DNA from: Thiobacter sp964445085
GTDB taxonomy: Bacteria > Pseudomonadota > Gammaproteobacteria > Burkholderiales > Thiobacteraceae
Direction of reading: 5' to 3'
Length of the DNA: 8,240 nucleotides
Assembly: GCA_964445085.1 (NCBI GenBank)
Contig: CAYUJV010000126.1
Span: forward strand, 1-8,240
Shown: positions 1 to 6,880 of the stretch, in pieces
Position numbering within the stretch: position 1 is the first letter of the stretch
How the letters are laid out: every line of letters begins with the position of its first letter
Notes under the pieces: generated by a model
Told to the model about the DNA's origin: nothing
The model's input: only the letters and a program-made list of their open reading frames with translations
The model's database searches: none
Program-made: the position numbers and the translations under genes

Positions 1-723
1 GAGGCCGAGCCGCCGCGCCCCCAGTCCGCTGTTCCGCCCCAGGCCGCTGTTCCGGCACCGCCGGCCGCTGCGCCGGCGGTGATCAAGGCGGCGCCCAACT
101 CCACACCGGAGCCGGCGCCAGACGACGGCATGAAGCGCGTCTCGCCCGGCCAGCGCGCGGACCACCGCTATCGCGAGGCGCTCGCCCTGATCTCTGCGGG
201 GCGTGCGCAGGACGCGCGGCCGGTGTTGGAAGATGCGCTGCGTCTGGACCCTCGGCATCTCGGCGCGCGCGAGGCCCTGCTCGGCCTGCTGGTCGATGGC
301 AGGCAGTATGCCCAGGCCGAGCGGCTGCTCCGGGAGGGACTGGACATGGGGCTGGCGCCGGCGAGCTTGGCCATGGCCCTGGCGCGTCTGCAGATCGAGC
401 AGGCAGACCAGGCAAGCGCGCTGGCCACGCTGGAACGCTACCTGCCCCAGGGGCAGGCCAGCGCCGACTATGAAGCTTTCTACGCGGCGGTGCTGCAGCG
501 TGCCGGCCGCCACCACGATGCCGTCGCCCATTACCAGGCGGCGCTGCGCCTGCAGCCGGCGCGTGCCCTGTGGTGGATGGGGTTGGGCATTTCGCTCCAG
601 GCCGACCAGCGCGCCGCGGACGCAGAGCAGGCGTTCGTCCGCGCCCGCGCGCTGCCCGGCCTGACGCCGGAGTTGCAGGCCTTCGTCGATCAGCGCCTGA
701 AACAGTTACAGTCCGCGCGCTGA
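1..723 (+). CDS. mshN: MshN-like TPR protein, 3' part (5' end outside window)
   Basis: The reading frame is open from base 1 to the TGA at 721-723, giving 240 visible residues with the N-terminus missing. Residues 1 to about 42 are a proline/alanine-rich linker containing a tandem PQSAVP/PQAAVP hexapeptide. From about residue 54 to 225 there are four to five TPR-like helical hairpins, with typical stretches such as EDALRLDP, RLLREGLDMG, HYQAALRLQP and WWMGLGISLQ. A Pro-rich linker followed by TPRs ending in a WWMGLGISLQA-type repeat is what I know from MshN of MSHA-type pilus loci, which also has an N-terminal membrane anchor; that anchor would lie upstream of the window. TPRs suggest a scaffold role in assembling the pilus or secretion apparatus. 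A GTG at 79 could be called as a start, but the frame stays open with the same composition upstream, so I treat this as an internal codon. A generic TPR protein is the alternative; the rest of an msh operon upstream would settle it. Confidence 0.7.
   Translation, partial: EAEPPRPQSAVPPQAAVPAPPAAAPAVIKAAPNSTPEPAPDDGMKRVSPGQRADHRYREALALISAGRAQDARPVLEDALRLDPRHLGAREALLGLLVDGRQYAQAERLLREGLDMGLAPASLAMALARLQIEQADQASALATLERYLPQGQASADYEAFYAAVLQRAGRHHDAVAHYQAALRLQPARALWWMGLGISLQADQRAADAEQAFVRARALPGLTPELQAFVDQRLKQLQSAR
19..54 (+). repeat. Tandem 18-bp repeat in the Pro/Ala linker
   Basis: Bases 19-36 and 37-54 are two adjacent 18-bp units of the form CCCCAG(T/G)CCGCTGTTCCG, differing only at the seventh base. 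The unit is a multiple of three and in frame, encoding PQSAVP then PQAAVP. This looks like recent in-frame duplication within the linker of the MshN-like protein. Further copies could lie left of the window edge. Confidence 0.75.
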
Positions 724-789
724 GCCGGCGCGACGCGCCCTTCCCGGTTCTCTCCCCGGCCGCACGCCTTTTTTGTCTATGCTGAAGCG

Positions 790-832
790 AGCCGCCCCGC
801 TGCGCCGCCGGATCGAGGCGCCGGGCGCGGCT
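790..832 (+). promoter_or_regulatory. Predicted stem-loop in the leader of the hydrolase gene
   Basis: The 137-bp gap between the MshN-like gene and the hydrolase contains a long imperfect hairpin. AGCCGC (790-795) pairs with GCGGCT (827-832), CCCG (796-799) with CGGG (822-825), and GCGCC (802-806) with GGCGC (817-821), with bulges at 826 and 800-801 and a 10-nt loop. It sits 13 bases before the ribosome binding site. A TATGCT at 778-783 could be a -10 element that would place the hairpin at the 5' end of the mRNA, but I see no convincing -35. No T-run follows the hairpin. The high GC content makes chance pairing likely, so its function is inferred only. Confidence 0.3.
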
Positions 833-845
833 TCATCCCCGATCG

Positions 846-853
846 AAAGGAGA
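846..853 (+). promoter_or_regulatory. Ribosome binding site of the hydrolase gene
   Basis: AAAGGAGA ends seven bases before the ATG at 861. It is a strong Shine-Dalgarno match and fixes the start that gives a complete signal peptide. Confidence 0.85.
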
Positions 854-860
854 ATGCGCC

Positions 861-1658
861 ATGCATAAGTCCCTGCTGTTCATGCTGCTGTGCCTCGCCG
901 TCGCCCCCATCGCCCGGGCCGAGGTGGTCGGTAAGGAAGTCAGCTACCAGGCCAAGGGCGTCACCATGAAGGGCTACCTGGCCTACGACGACAAGATCAA
1001 GGGCAAGCGCCCGGCGGTGGTGGTGGTGCACGAGTGGTGGGGACTCAACGACTATGCCCGCAAGCGCGCCCGCATGCTCGCGGAGCTGGGCTATACCGCG
1101 CTTGCGGTGGACATGTACGGCGACGGCAGGCAGGCCCAGCATCCGGACGACGCCGGCAAGTTCGCGGGCGAGGTGCGCAAGAACCGCGACGTCGCCCGCG
1201 CCCGCTTCGAGGCGGCCATGAATCTGGTGAAAAAGCAGAAGACCGTCGACCCGCGCAAGATCGCCGCCATCGGCTACTGTTTCGGCGGCAGCGTCGTGCT
1301 GGAGATGGCGCGCGAAGGCGAGCCGCTGGCGGCGGTGGCGAGCTTCCACGGCGGCCTCGGCACCGACACGCCGGCGCAGCCGGGCAAGGTCAAGGCGCCG
1401 ATCATGGTGTTCACCGGCGCCGACGATCCGATGGCGCCGCCCAAGGACGTGGACGCGTTCAAGGCGGAAATGGACAAGGCCGGCGCGCACTACCAGGTGG
1501 TGAGCTACCCGGGCGTGAAGCACAGCTTCACCAATCCGGAGGCGGATGAATACGGGAAGAAATTCAACCTGCCGCTGGCCTACAACGCCGAGGCGGACAA
1601 GTCGTCCTGGGCGGACCTGGAAAAGTTCCTGGCCGACGCCTTTGGCGGCAGGAAGTAG
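861..1658 (+). CDS. Exported dienelactone hydrolase family protein
   Basis: This 265-residue alpha/beta hydrolase begins with a signal peptide: a Lys near the start, a hydrophobic stretch at about 4-15, and an AxA-type cleavage site (ARA, 18-20) before EVVGK. The mature protein is therefore probably periplasmic. Family hallmarks are HEWWG (57-61), the nucleophile elbow GYCFGG with Cys140, an acid at Asp189 in GADDP, and His221 in VKHSF. Together these form the Cys-Asp-His triad of dienelactone hydrolases, which open the lactone ring of dienelactones to maleylacetate in chloroaromatic breakdown. Classic enzymes of that pathway are cytoplasmic and sit in catechol gene clusters. No such genes are nearby, so the true substrate is probably another ester or lactone. 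The gene appears to be a single unit, with an MshN-like gene upstream on the same strand and slt convergent 10 bp downstream. Confidence 0.88.
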   Translation: MHKSLLFMLLCLAVAPIARAEVVGKEVSYQAKGVTMKGYLAYDDKIKGKRPAVVVVHEWWGLNDYARKRARMLAELGYTALAVDMYGDGRQAQHPDDAGKFAGEVRKNRDVARARFEAAMNLVKKQKTVDPRKIAAIGYCFGGSVVLEMAREGEPLAAVASFHGGLGTDTPAQPGKVKAPIMVFTGADDPMAPPKDVDAFKAEMDKAGAHYQVVSYPGVKHSFTNPEADEYGKKFNLPLAYNAEADKSSWADLEKFLADAFGGRK

Positions 1659-1668
1659 TCAGCGATAC

Positions 1669-3636
1669 TCAGGGTTCGCCCGAAAACTCGCCCGGTGAAT
1701 CGTTCTTCTTGCCGGCGATGGTGCCGATGCGCTGCTTGAGCGAGGTGAGCTTTTCGCCGAAGCGGCTGGCGTAGTAGCTGGCGTTGGAGAGCACCTTCTT
1801 CACGTAGTCGCGGGTTTCGTTGAAGGGGATGGACTCGATGTAGATCGTCCCCTCCATCGGCTTGGCGTCCTGCCAGCGCCGCGCCCGGCTTGGGCCGGCG
1901 TTGTAGGCGGCCGTGGCCAGCACCGGGCTGCCGTCGAGCTCGTCGTAGACGTGCTTGAGGTAATACGTGCCGAGCGCGATGTTGGTATCCAGTTCGTTCA
2001 CCAGACCGTGGTGGAAGCCCTTCAGGCCGAGCCGCTTCGCCACCCATTTCGCCGTCGCCGGCATCAGCTGCATCAGGCCGGAAGCGCCCACGCTCGATTT
2101 CGCCACCTGCACGAAGCGGCTCTCCTGCCGGATCAGGCCGTACACCCAGGCATCGTCGAGATCGACCTGGCGCGTGTAGCTTTGCATCACGTCGCGATGG
2201 GGCGCGGGAAAGCGCAGCTCGAAGTCGTGCAATTGCTGGGTGCGGTCGGCGGTGGCGATGGCGCGGTCCAGCAGATCGTTGCGCTTGGCCAGCTCCGCCG
2301 CGGCGAGCAGCTGCTTGTCGTCGAACCTGCGGATGTTCCACAGCCACTCGCGGGCGCCGTCGCCGCGCAGGTTGGCGCGGTACAGGGCCAGCGCGCGCTG
2401 GATGCCCGGCATCGCGGCGATGGCCTTGATCTCCGCCTCGCTCGCCTTGTAGCTCTCGCCCGGGACGGTGATGACGCTGCCGAGCTCTTCCAGCGCCAGC
2501 TGGCCGTAGTAGTTCTGCTCGCGCGACAGCGCGACGAACAATTCATTGGCGGCCACCGGCTTGCCCGCGGCCTTCAGTGCGCGCGCCTTCCAGTAGCGCC
2601 ACATTGCCTGGCGCTGTTCCGGCGCGCTCATGGCATCGACGGCGTCCAACACCGCCGGCCACCGTTGCGCGCGCAGGGCGGCGCGGGCCTTCCACGCGAG
2701 CTGGAGATCGGACAGCGGCGCATCCTTGGCCTTCGCAAACCAGGCGAGCGCGACCGGGTCGTGCTTGCGCGCCGCGTGATAGGCGAGCTGGCCCCAGGCG
2801 TAGGCCTGATCCTCTGCGCTGAAGTGCGCCTGGATTTTCTGCCATTCATCGGCGGCCTGGCTCGGGTCGGTGCGGGCGATGCGCAGCACCGCGAACAGCG
2901 CCATCTCGCTGCCGCCGCGGCGGTTCAGATTGGCGTGCTTGCGCGCGAGGTAGCGCTGCGGATTGTCGGCGATGGATTCCAGCGGCTTGAGGTCTTCCTG
3001 ATACTTCGCGGGCAGGTACTGGGTGATGCGGCGCGCGACACTGATGTTGCCCAGCTCCAGCGCCAGGCGCAGCCGCGCAAACACGTCGTCCACATACAGC
3101 ATGTTGGCGTTGACCAGGCCCTCGAACAGCGGGTCGCAGCTCTTCGGCAGATCGTTGCCGTTGAACCACAGGCGCTTGGCCTCCTGCAGCGGACTGTTGT
3201 CGGCGGGAAACAGCGCCAGCCGCGCCTGCAGCGCGTAGCAGGTGATGTCCGTATCCTCGTTCACGAGCAGCGGATACTGGGTGCTGAACAGCGTCCAGTT
3301 CTGCTGCTTGCCCAACACCTTCAGCCACTCGCCGCGCAGGCGGTCCGACAGGAAGGAGTCCGGATAGTCGTCGAGGAAGGCTTGCACGTCCGCCGGCGCC
3401 GCCTGGTCCAGGTTCAGCGACAGCTGCCAGTAGCGCGCGAAGGCTTCGAGCGGGCTGCCGCGCAGCTTCTGCGCGTAGTCGTTGAGGCGTGCGGTGTTGC
3501 GCGCGTTGAAGGCATCGCGCGCGCCGAGCAGATCATCTTCGGGAGCGGCGTGGCCCAGGGCCGGCCAAAGCGTCGCCAGCAGCAGCGACACGCCAAGAAG
3601 GGCGCGCCATCGCGGTGACTTGCCGTGCTGAAACAT
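1669..3636 (-). CDS. slt: Soluble lytic murein transglycosylase (Slt70 family)
   Basis: The enzyme cleaves the MurNAc-GlcNAc bond of peptidoglycan in the periplasm, leaving 1,6-anhydro-MurNAc ends. I chose the ATG at 3636 (655 residues) because it starts a signal peptide: basic GKSPRWR, a hydrophobic core at about 13-25, and cleavage after GHA (28-30). Another in-frame ATG 42 codons upstream (3762) would bury the signal peptide and run almost to the divergent gene, so I rejected it. Residues about 31-480 form the alpha-helical superhelix (U and L domains) typical of Slt70. The catalytic domain, about 485-640, shows Glu505 in IRQESRF (the catalytic acid), GLMQLMP (520-526), AAYNAG (576-581) and ETRDYV (607-612). 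Length is close to E. coli Slt (645). A possible -10 (TAAATA at 3659-3654 on the minus strand) lies upstream without a recognisable -35, and the Shine-Dalgarno is weak (AGGT). Confidence 0.95.
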   Translation of the reverse strand: MFQHGKSPRWRALLGVSLLLATLWPALGHAAPEDDLLGARDAFNARNTARLNDYAQKLRGSPLEAFARYWQLSLNLDQAAPADVQAFLDDYPDSFLSDRLRGEWLKVLGKQQNWTLFSTQYPLLVNEDTDITCYALQARLALFPADNSPLQEAKRLWFNGNDLPKSCDPLFEGLVNANMLYVDDVFARLRLALELGNISVARRITQYLPAKYQEDLKPLESIADNPQRYLARKHANLNRRGGSEMALFAVLRIARTDPSQAADEWQKIQAHFSAEDQAYAWGQLAYHAARKHDPVALAWFAKAKDAPLSDLQLAWKARAALRAQRWPAVLDAVDAMSAPEQRQAMWRYWKARALKAAGKPVAANELFVALSREQNYYGQLALEELGSVITVPGESYKASEAEIKAIAAMPGIQRALALYRANLRGDGAREWLWNIRRFDDKQLLAAAELAKRNDLLDRAIATADRTQQLHDFELRFPAPHRDVMQSYTRQVDLDDAWVYGLIRQESRFVQVAKSSVGASGLMQLMPATAKWVAKRLGLKGFHHGLVNELDTNIALGTYYLKHVYDELDGSPVLATAAYNAGPSRARRWQDAKPMEGTIYIESIPFNETRDYVKKVLSNASYYASRFGEKLTSLKQRIGTIAGKKNDSPGEFSGEP

Positions 3637-3767
3637 GCTGCGGATACCTGCTATATTTAGACACGCGGATCGTGGCGAGCCGTCGTTCCCGCGTCGGCAC
3701 ACATCAGAAGAAACACCGGCATCCAAAGCGACCATCAAGAAGACCGGCTCTAGCGGAATCATACACC

Positions 3768-5153
3768 ATGCCTTACGTCAGCCTGAATCCTGCGACCAAC
3801 AAAGTCCTGTCCACCTATTCGAGCTGGGACAGCCACCACCTGGCGGCGGCCCTGGAAAAGGCCGCCCAGGCGCAGCGGGAATGGGCGCGGCGCAGCTTCG
3901 CCCAGCGTGCCGACATTCTGCGCGAGACGGCGATCCACCTGCGCGTGCACCGCGACCGGTATGCGGAGCTGATCACCCGGGAAATGGGCAAGCTGCTGCG
4001 CGAGGCGCGGGCCGAGGTGGAAAAATGCGCCGCGGGCTGCGAGTACTACGCCCAGCATGCCGAGGATTTCCTGCGCGACGAGGCGGTCGAGTCCGACGGG
4101 GTGAAGAGCTACGTCACCTATCAGCCCCTGGGCGTGCTGCTCGCCATCATGCCCTGGAATTTCCCGTTCTGGCAGGCGATCCGCGCCGCCGCGCCGGCCC
4201 TGATGGCGGGCAATGCCGTGGTGCTCAAGCATGCCTCCAACGTGCCGCAGTGCGCCCAAACCCTGGAAACGATCTTCCGCGAAAGCGGTTTACCGGAAGG
4301 GCTGTTCACGACCCTGATGATCGACGCCCAGGACGTGGCCGATGCCATCGCCAGCCACCACGTGCAGGCGGTCACCCTCACCGGGTCGGAAGTGGCCGGG
4401 CGCAAGGTGGCCGCGGCGGCGGGGCAGCATTTGAAGAAATGCGTGCTGGAGCTTGGCGGCTCCGACCCGTTCCTGGTGCTGAAGGATGCCGACCTCGACT
4501 TCACCGCCGAAATGGCCGTGGCCTCGCGCTTCCTGAACTGCGGCCAGTCCTGCATCGCCGCCAAGCGCTTCATCCTGGTGCCGGAGATCGCGGACGAATT
4601 CGTCGCCCGCTTCAAGGCGCGGGTGGAGGCGCTGGTGGTGGGCGACCCCATGCAGGACGCGACCCAGGTGGGCCCGATGGCGCGCATCGATCTGCGCGAC
4701 ACGCTGCACCAGCAGGTCAGCGATTCCATTGCCCAGGGCGCAGTGGCCCTCACCGGCTGCCGGCCGCTGGAGCGGGAGGGCCTGTATTACGCCCCGTCGA
4801 TCCTGGACCGCGTCACGCCCAAGACCCGCGCCTACCACGAGGAGCTGTTCGGGCCGGTGGCCATCGTGATCCGCGCCGCGGACGAGGCCGACGCGATCCG
4901 CATCGCGAACGACACCCGCTTCGGCCTGGGCGCGTCCCTGTGGAGCCGCGATGTGGCGCGCGCGGAGGCGCTGGCGCGGGACATCAACGCCGGCTGCACC
5001 TTCATCAACGGCATGGTCAAGTCCGATCCGCGCCTGCCCTTCGGCGGGGTGAAGGCCTCCGGCTTCGGCCGCGAGCTGTCGCACCACGGCATTCGCGAAT
5101 TCGTCAATGCGAAGACGGTGTGGATGCGGCAGGTGCGGGCGGCCGAGCGGTAA
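3768..5153 (+). CDS. sad: NAD(P)-dependent succinate-semialdehyde dehydrogenase (Sad/YneI type)
   Basis: This 461-residue cytoplasmic aldehyde dehydrogenase oxidises an aldehyde to its acid, most likely succinate semialdehyde to succinate (GABA degradation). Visible family landmarks are the PWNFPFW motif with oxyanion-hole Asn131, VLKHAS with Lys154 in the cofactor site, TGSEVAG (206-211 region), the general base Glu228 in LELGGSDPF, the nucleophile Cys262 in NCGQSC, EELFGPV (358-364), and a C-terminal PFGGVKASGFGREL. The segments KKCVLELGGSDPF and GFGRELSH closely match my memory of E. coli Sad (YneI, 462 aa), as does the length. The substrate is inferred from that resemblance. I chose the ATG at 3768 because MPYVSLNPAT is the usual N-terminus. 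The frame is open back to 3615, but those 51 codons are Arg/Cys-rich and overlap the slt start. No clear Shine-Dalgarno precedes the ATG. The gene is divergent from slt and convergent with ilvA, so it is probably monocistronic. Confidence 0.9.
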   Translation: MPYVSLNPATNKVLSTYSSWDSHHLAAALEKAAQAQREWARRSFAQRADILRETAIHLRVHRDRYAELITREMGKLLREARAEVEKCAAGCEYYAQHAEDFLRDEAVESDGVKSYVTYQPLGVLLAIMPWNFPFWQAIRAAAPALMAGNAVVLKHASNVPQCAQTLETIFRESGLPEGLFTTLMIDAQDVADAIASHHVQAVTLTGSEVAGRKVAAAAGQHLKKCVLELGGSDPFLVLKDADLDFTAEMAVASRFLNCGQSCIAAKRFILVPEIADEFVARFKARVEALVVGDPMQDATQVGPMARIDLRDTLHQQVSDSIAQGAVALTGCRPLEREGLYYAPSILDRVTPKTRAYHEELFGPVAIVIRAADEADAIRIANDTRFGLGASLWSRDVARAEALARDINAGCTFINGMVKSDPRLPFGGVKASGFGRELSHHGIREFVNAKTVWMRQVRAAER

Positions 5154-5180
5154 GGATTGGGTCTTGCTGTAGTGCGCTTT

Positions 5181-5230
5181 GCGCGGCTGGGCCAGGGCGG
5201 GAGCCGCGCCGGCGGGGCCGATCCGGGCCC
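5181..5230. terminator. GC-rich hairpins between the convergent dehydrogenase and ilvA genes
   Basis: The 107-bp convergent gap holds a perfect 8-bp stem, GCGCGGCT (5181-5188) with AGCCGCGC (5202-5209), and a 13-nt loop. It is followed by a second short inverted repeat, GGGCC (5215-5219) with GGCCC (5226-5230). The position suits a bidirectional transcription end, but neither side has a T-run, so intrinsic termination is uncertain. Confidence 0.35.
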
Positions 5231-5260
5231 GAACCATTCACACCAAGCGCGCAGAAGGTG

Positions 5261-6781
5261 TTATCCGAGGAACAGCTTGTACGCCGGGTTCCCCGACTCG
5301 TCCCAGTACGGATACCCCAGCTTGTCCAGGAAACCCTGGAACGCCTTCTTGTCCTGCGCCGGCACCTGGATGCCGACCAGCACCCGGCCATAGTCGGTGC
5401 CGTGGTTGCGGTAGTGGAACAGGCTGATGTTCCAGCCATGGGACATGCTGTTCAGGAATTTCATCAGTGCGCCGGGGCGCTCCGGGAACTCGAAGCGCAG
5501 CAGCACTTCGTCCCGGGCATTGGGCGCGCGGCCGCCGACGAGGTGGCGCACGTGGAGCTTCGCCATCTCGTTGTCGGACAGGTCCAGCGCCTTGAGGCCC
5601 ACCTTCTTCAACTGCCGGATGATGTCGGAAATTTCGCCGCGCTCCTGCACCTGCACGCCGACGAACACATGGGCTTCGGTCGGATCGGCGAAGCGGTAGT
5701 TGAATTCGGTGATGTTGCGCGGGCCGAGCAGGGTGCAGAAGTTCTTGAAGCTGCCCGGCGTCTCCGGGATGGTGACCGCGAGCAGGCCCTCGCGCTGCTC
5801 GCCCAGCTCCGCGCGCTCCGCCACGTGGCGCAGACGGTCGAAGTTCATGTTGGCGCCGCTGGCGATGGCCACCAGGGTCTTGTCCTTGAGCTTGTGCTTC
5901 GCCGCGTAGGCCTTGGCACCGGCCACGCTCAGCGCGCCGGCGGGCTCGAGGATGGAGCGCGTGTCCTCGAACACGTCCTTGATCGCGGCACAGATCTCGT
6001 CCGTGTCACACAGGATGATCTCGTCCACCAGCTCGCGGCACAGGCGGAAGGTTTCCTCGCCCACCAGCTTGACCGCCACGCCGTCGGCGAACAGGCCGAC
6101 CTGGGACAGCTGCACGCGCTGCTTCTTTTTCAGCGAGCGATACATGGCGTCGGCATCGGTGGGCTCGACGCCGATGATCCTGATCTCCGGGCGCACCGCC
6201 TTGACGTAGGCGGCGATGCCGGCGATCAGCCCGCCGCCGCCCACCGGCACGAAGATGGCGTGGATCGGGTCAGCGTGCTGCCGCAGAACCTCCATGCCGA
6301 TGGTGCCCTGACCGGCGATCACGTCCGGGTCGTCGTAGGGATGGACGAAGGTCAGCTTCTTCTGCTTCTCCAGCTTGCGGGCATGGGCCGAGGCTTCGTC
6401 GTAGGAGTCGCCGAACAGCACGACCTTGCCGCCGCGGTTCATCACCGCCTGTACCTTGATCTGGGGCGTCGTGGCGGGCATGACGATGGTGGCTTCGCAG
6501 CCGAGCTTCTGCGCCGAGAGCGCCACGCCCTGGGCGTGGTTGCCGGCAGAGGCGCAGATCACCCCGCGTTTCAGGGCGGCCGGCGCCAGGTGCGCCATCT
6601 TGTTGTAGGCGCCGCGCAGCTTGAACGAAAACACGCTCTGCATGTCTTCCCGCTTGAGCAGGACGGTGTTGCCGGTGCGGCGCGACAGACCCGGCGCCAC
6701 TTCGAGCGGGCTTTCGATGGCGACGTCGTAGACGCGGCTGGTGAGGATTTTCTTCAGGTAGTCCGGGGTCTTGCTGGTCAT
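5261..6781 (-). CDS. ilvA: Threonine ammonia-lyase, biosynthetic (threonine deaminase)
   Basis: IlvA converts threonine to 2-oxobutanoate plus ammonia, the committed step of isoleucine synthesis, using PLP in the cytoplasm. The 506-residue protein has the full biosynthetic architecture. The catalytic fold-II PLP domain (about 1-320) includes Lys54 in SFKLRGAYNK (Schiff base), SAGNHAQG (78-85), the phosphate-binding GGGG (181-184) and a SGAN segment (308-311). Two ACT-like regulatory modules follow, about 331-405 (EGLLAVTIPETPGSF) and 425-500 (EVLLRFEFPERPGAL), which in this family bind isoleucine (inhibitor) and valine (activator). Length and domains separate it from the shorter catabolic TdcB. 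The ATG at 6781 gives the usual MTSKTPDYLKKIL start. No Shine-Dalgarno lies at the right distance; the only GAGG is more than 25 bases upstream. It is divergent from rpiA and convergent with the dehydrogenase gene, and is not adjacent to other ilv genes here. Confidence 0.97.
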   Translation of the reverse strand: MTSKTPDYLKKILTSRVYDVAIESPLEVAPGLSRRTGNTVLLKREDMQSVFSFKLRGAYNKMAHLAPAALKRGVICASAGNHAQGVALSAQKLGCEATIVMPATTPQIKVQAVMNRGGKVVLFGDSYDEASAHARKLEKQKKLTFVHPYDDPDVIAGQGTIGMEVLRQHADPIHAIFVPVGGGGLIAGIAAYVKAVRPEIRIIGVEPTDADAMYRSLKKKQRVQLSQVGLFADGVAVKLVGEETFRLCRELVDEIILCDTDEICAAIKDVFEDTRSILEPAGALSVAGAKAYAAKHKLKDKTLVAIASGANMNFDRLRHVAERAELGEQREGLLAVTIPETPGSFKNFCTLLGPRNITEFNYRFADPTEAHVFVGVQVQERGEISDIIRQLKKVGLKALDLSDNEMAKLHVRHLVGGRAPNARDEVLLRFEFPERPGALMKFLNSMSHGWNISLFHYRNHGTDYGRVLVGIQVPAQDKKAFQGFLDKLGYPYWDESGNPAYKLFLG

Positions 6782-6810
6782 GGCGGGCTGGCGTCGGTTC
6801 GGTCGAAGTC

Positions 6811-6825
6811 CTCATTTTAATTGAG
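6811..6825. promoter_or_regulatory. 15-bp near-palindrome, candidate operator between ilvA and rpiA
   Basis: CTCATTTTAATTGAG is symmetric about its central T, with six of seven base pairs matching. It is the most AT-rich spot in a GC-rich region. It covers a possible ilvA -10 (TAAAAT, minus strand, 6819-6814) and overlaps the -35 of the rpiA promoter (6821-6826). TTGAG recurs at 6835-6839. Its size and symmetry would suit a dimeric regulator such as an Lrp/AsnC-type protein, but no regulator can be named from sequence alone. Chance symmetry of overlapping promoter elements is possible. Confidence 0.35.
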
Positions 6826-6849
6826 AAAATCGCCTTGAGGCGCTATGCT
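6821..6849 (+). promoter_or_regulatory. Sigma-70-type promoter of rpiA
   Basis: TTGAGA (6821-6826, 5 of 6 to the -35 consensus) is followed after exactly 17 bp by TATGCT (6844-6849, 4 of 6 to the -10 consensus). Transcription would begin near 6856, giving a leader of about 25 nt before the rpiA ATG. Confidence 0.65.
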
Positions 6850-6869
6850 TTTGCACTTTTGGGCGTTTT

Positions 6870-6873
6870 AGGA
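6870..6873 (+). promoter_or_regulatory. Ribosome binding site of rpiA
   Basis: AGGA lies seven bases before the ATG at 6881 and supports that start. Confidence 0.7.
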
Positions 6874-6880
6874 CGAAACC

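Noticed and set aside
727..774. Possible terminator after the MshN-like gene
   Set aside because: A 5-bp hairpin (GGCGC/GCGCC, 727-739) and a T6 run (769-774) are present, but 29 bases separate them and only a 3-bp stem directly precedes the T-run. This does not make a convincing intrinsic terminator.
777..1523. A 248-codon minus-strand open frame antisense to the hydrolase gene
   Set aside because: The + strand hydrolase has a signal peptide, catalytic triad and strong RBS. The antisense product shows only His/Arg/Val-rich low complexity.
1951..3618. A 555-codon + strand open frame antisense to slt
   Set aside because: It lies wholly within slt, whose signal peptide and catalytic motifs are intact. 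The antisense product is rich in Arg, His, Val and Leu with no recognisable domain, as expected from reverse reading of GC-rich codons.
3637..3762. Longer slt with a start at 3762
   Set aside because: The extra 42 residues precede a clear signal peptide and show no export or domain features. A start at 3636 gives a normal Slt N-terminus.
3635..6820. A 1061-codon open frame on the + strand crossing the dehydrogenase gene and the antisense of ilvA
   Set aside because: Its first half is the +1-shifted frame of a clear aldehyde dehydrogenase and its second half is antisense to a clear IlvA. The product is low-complexity Arg/Gly/His-rich sequence with no family motif. High third-position GC explains the lack of stops.
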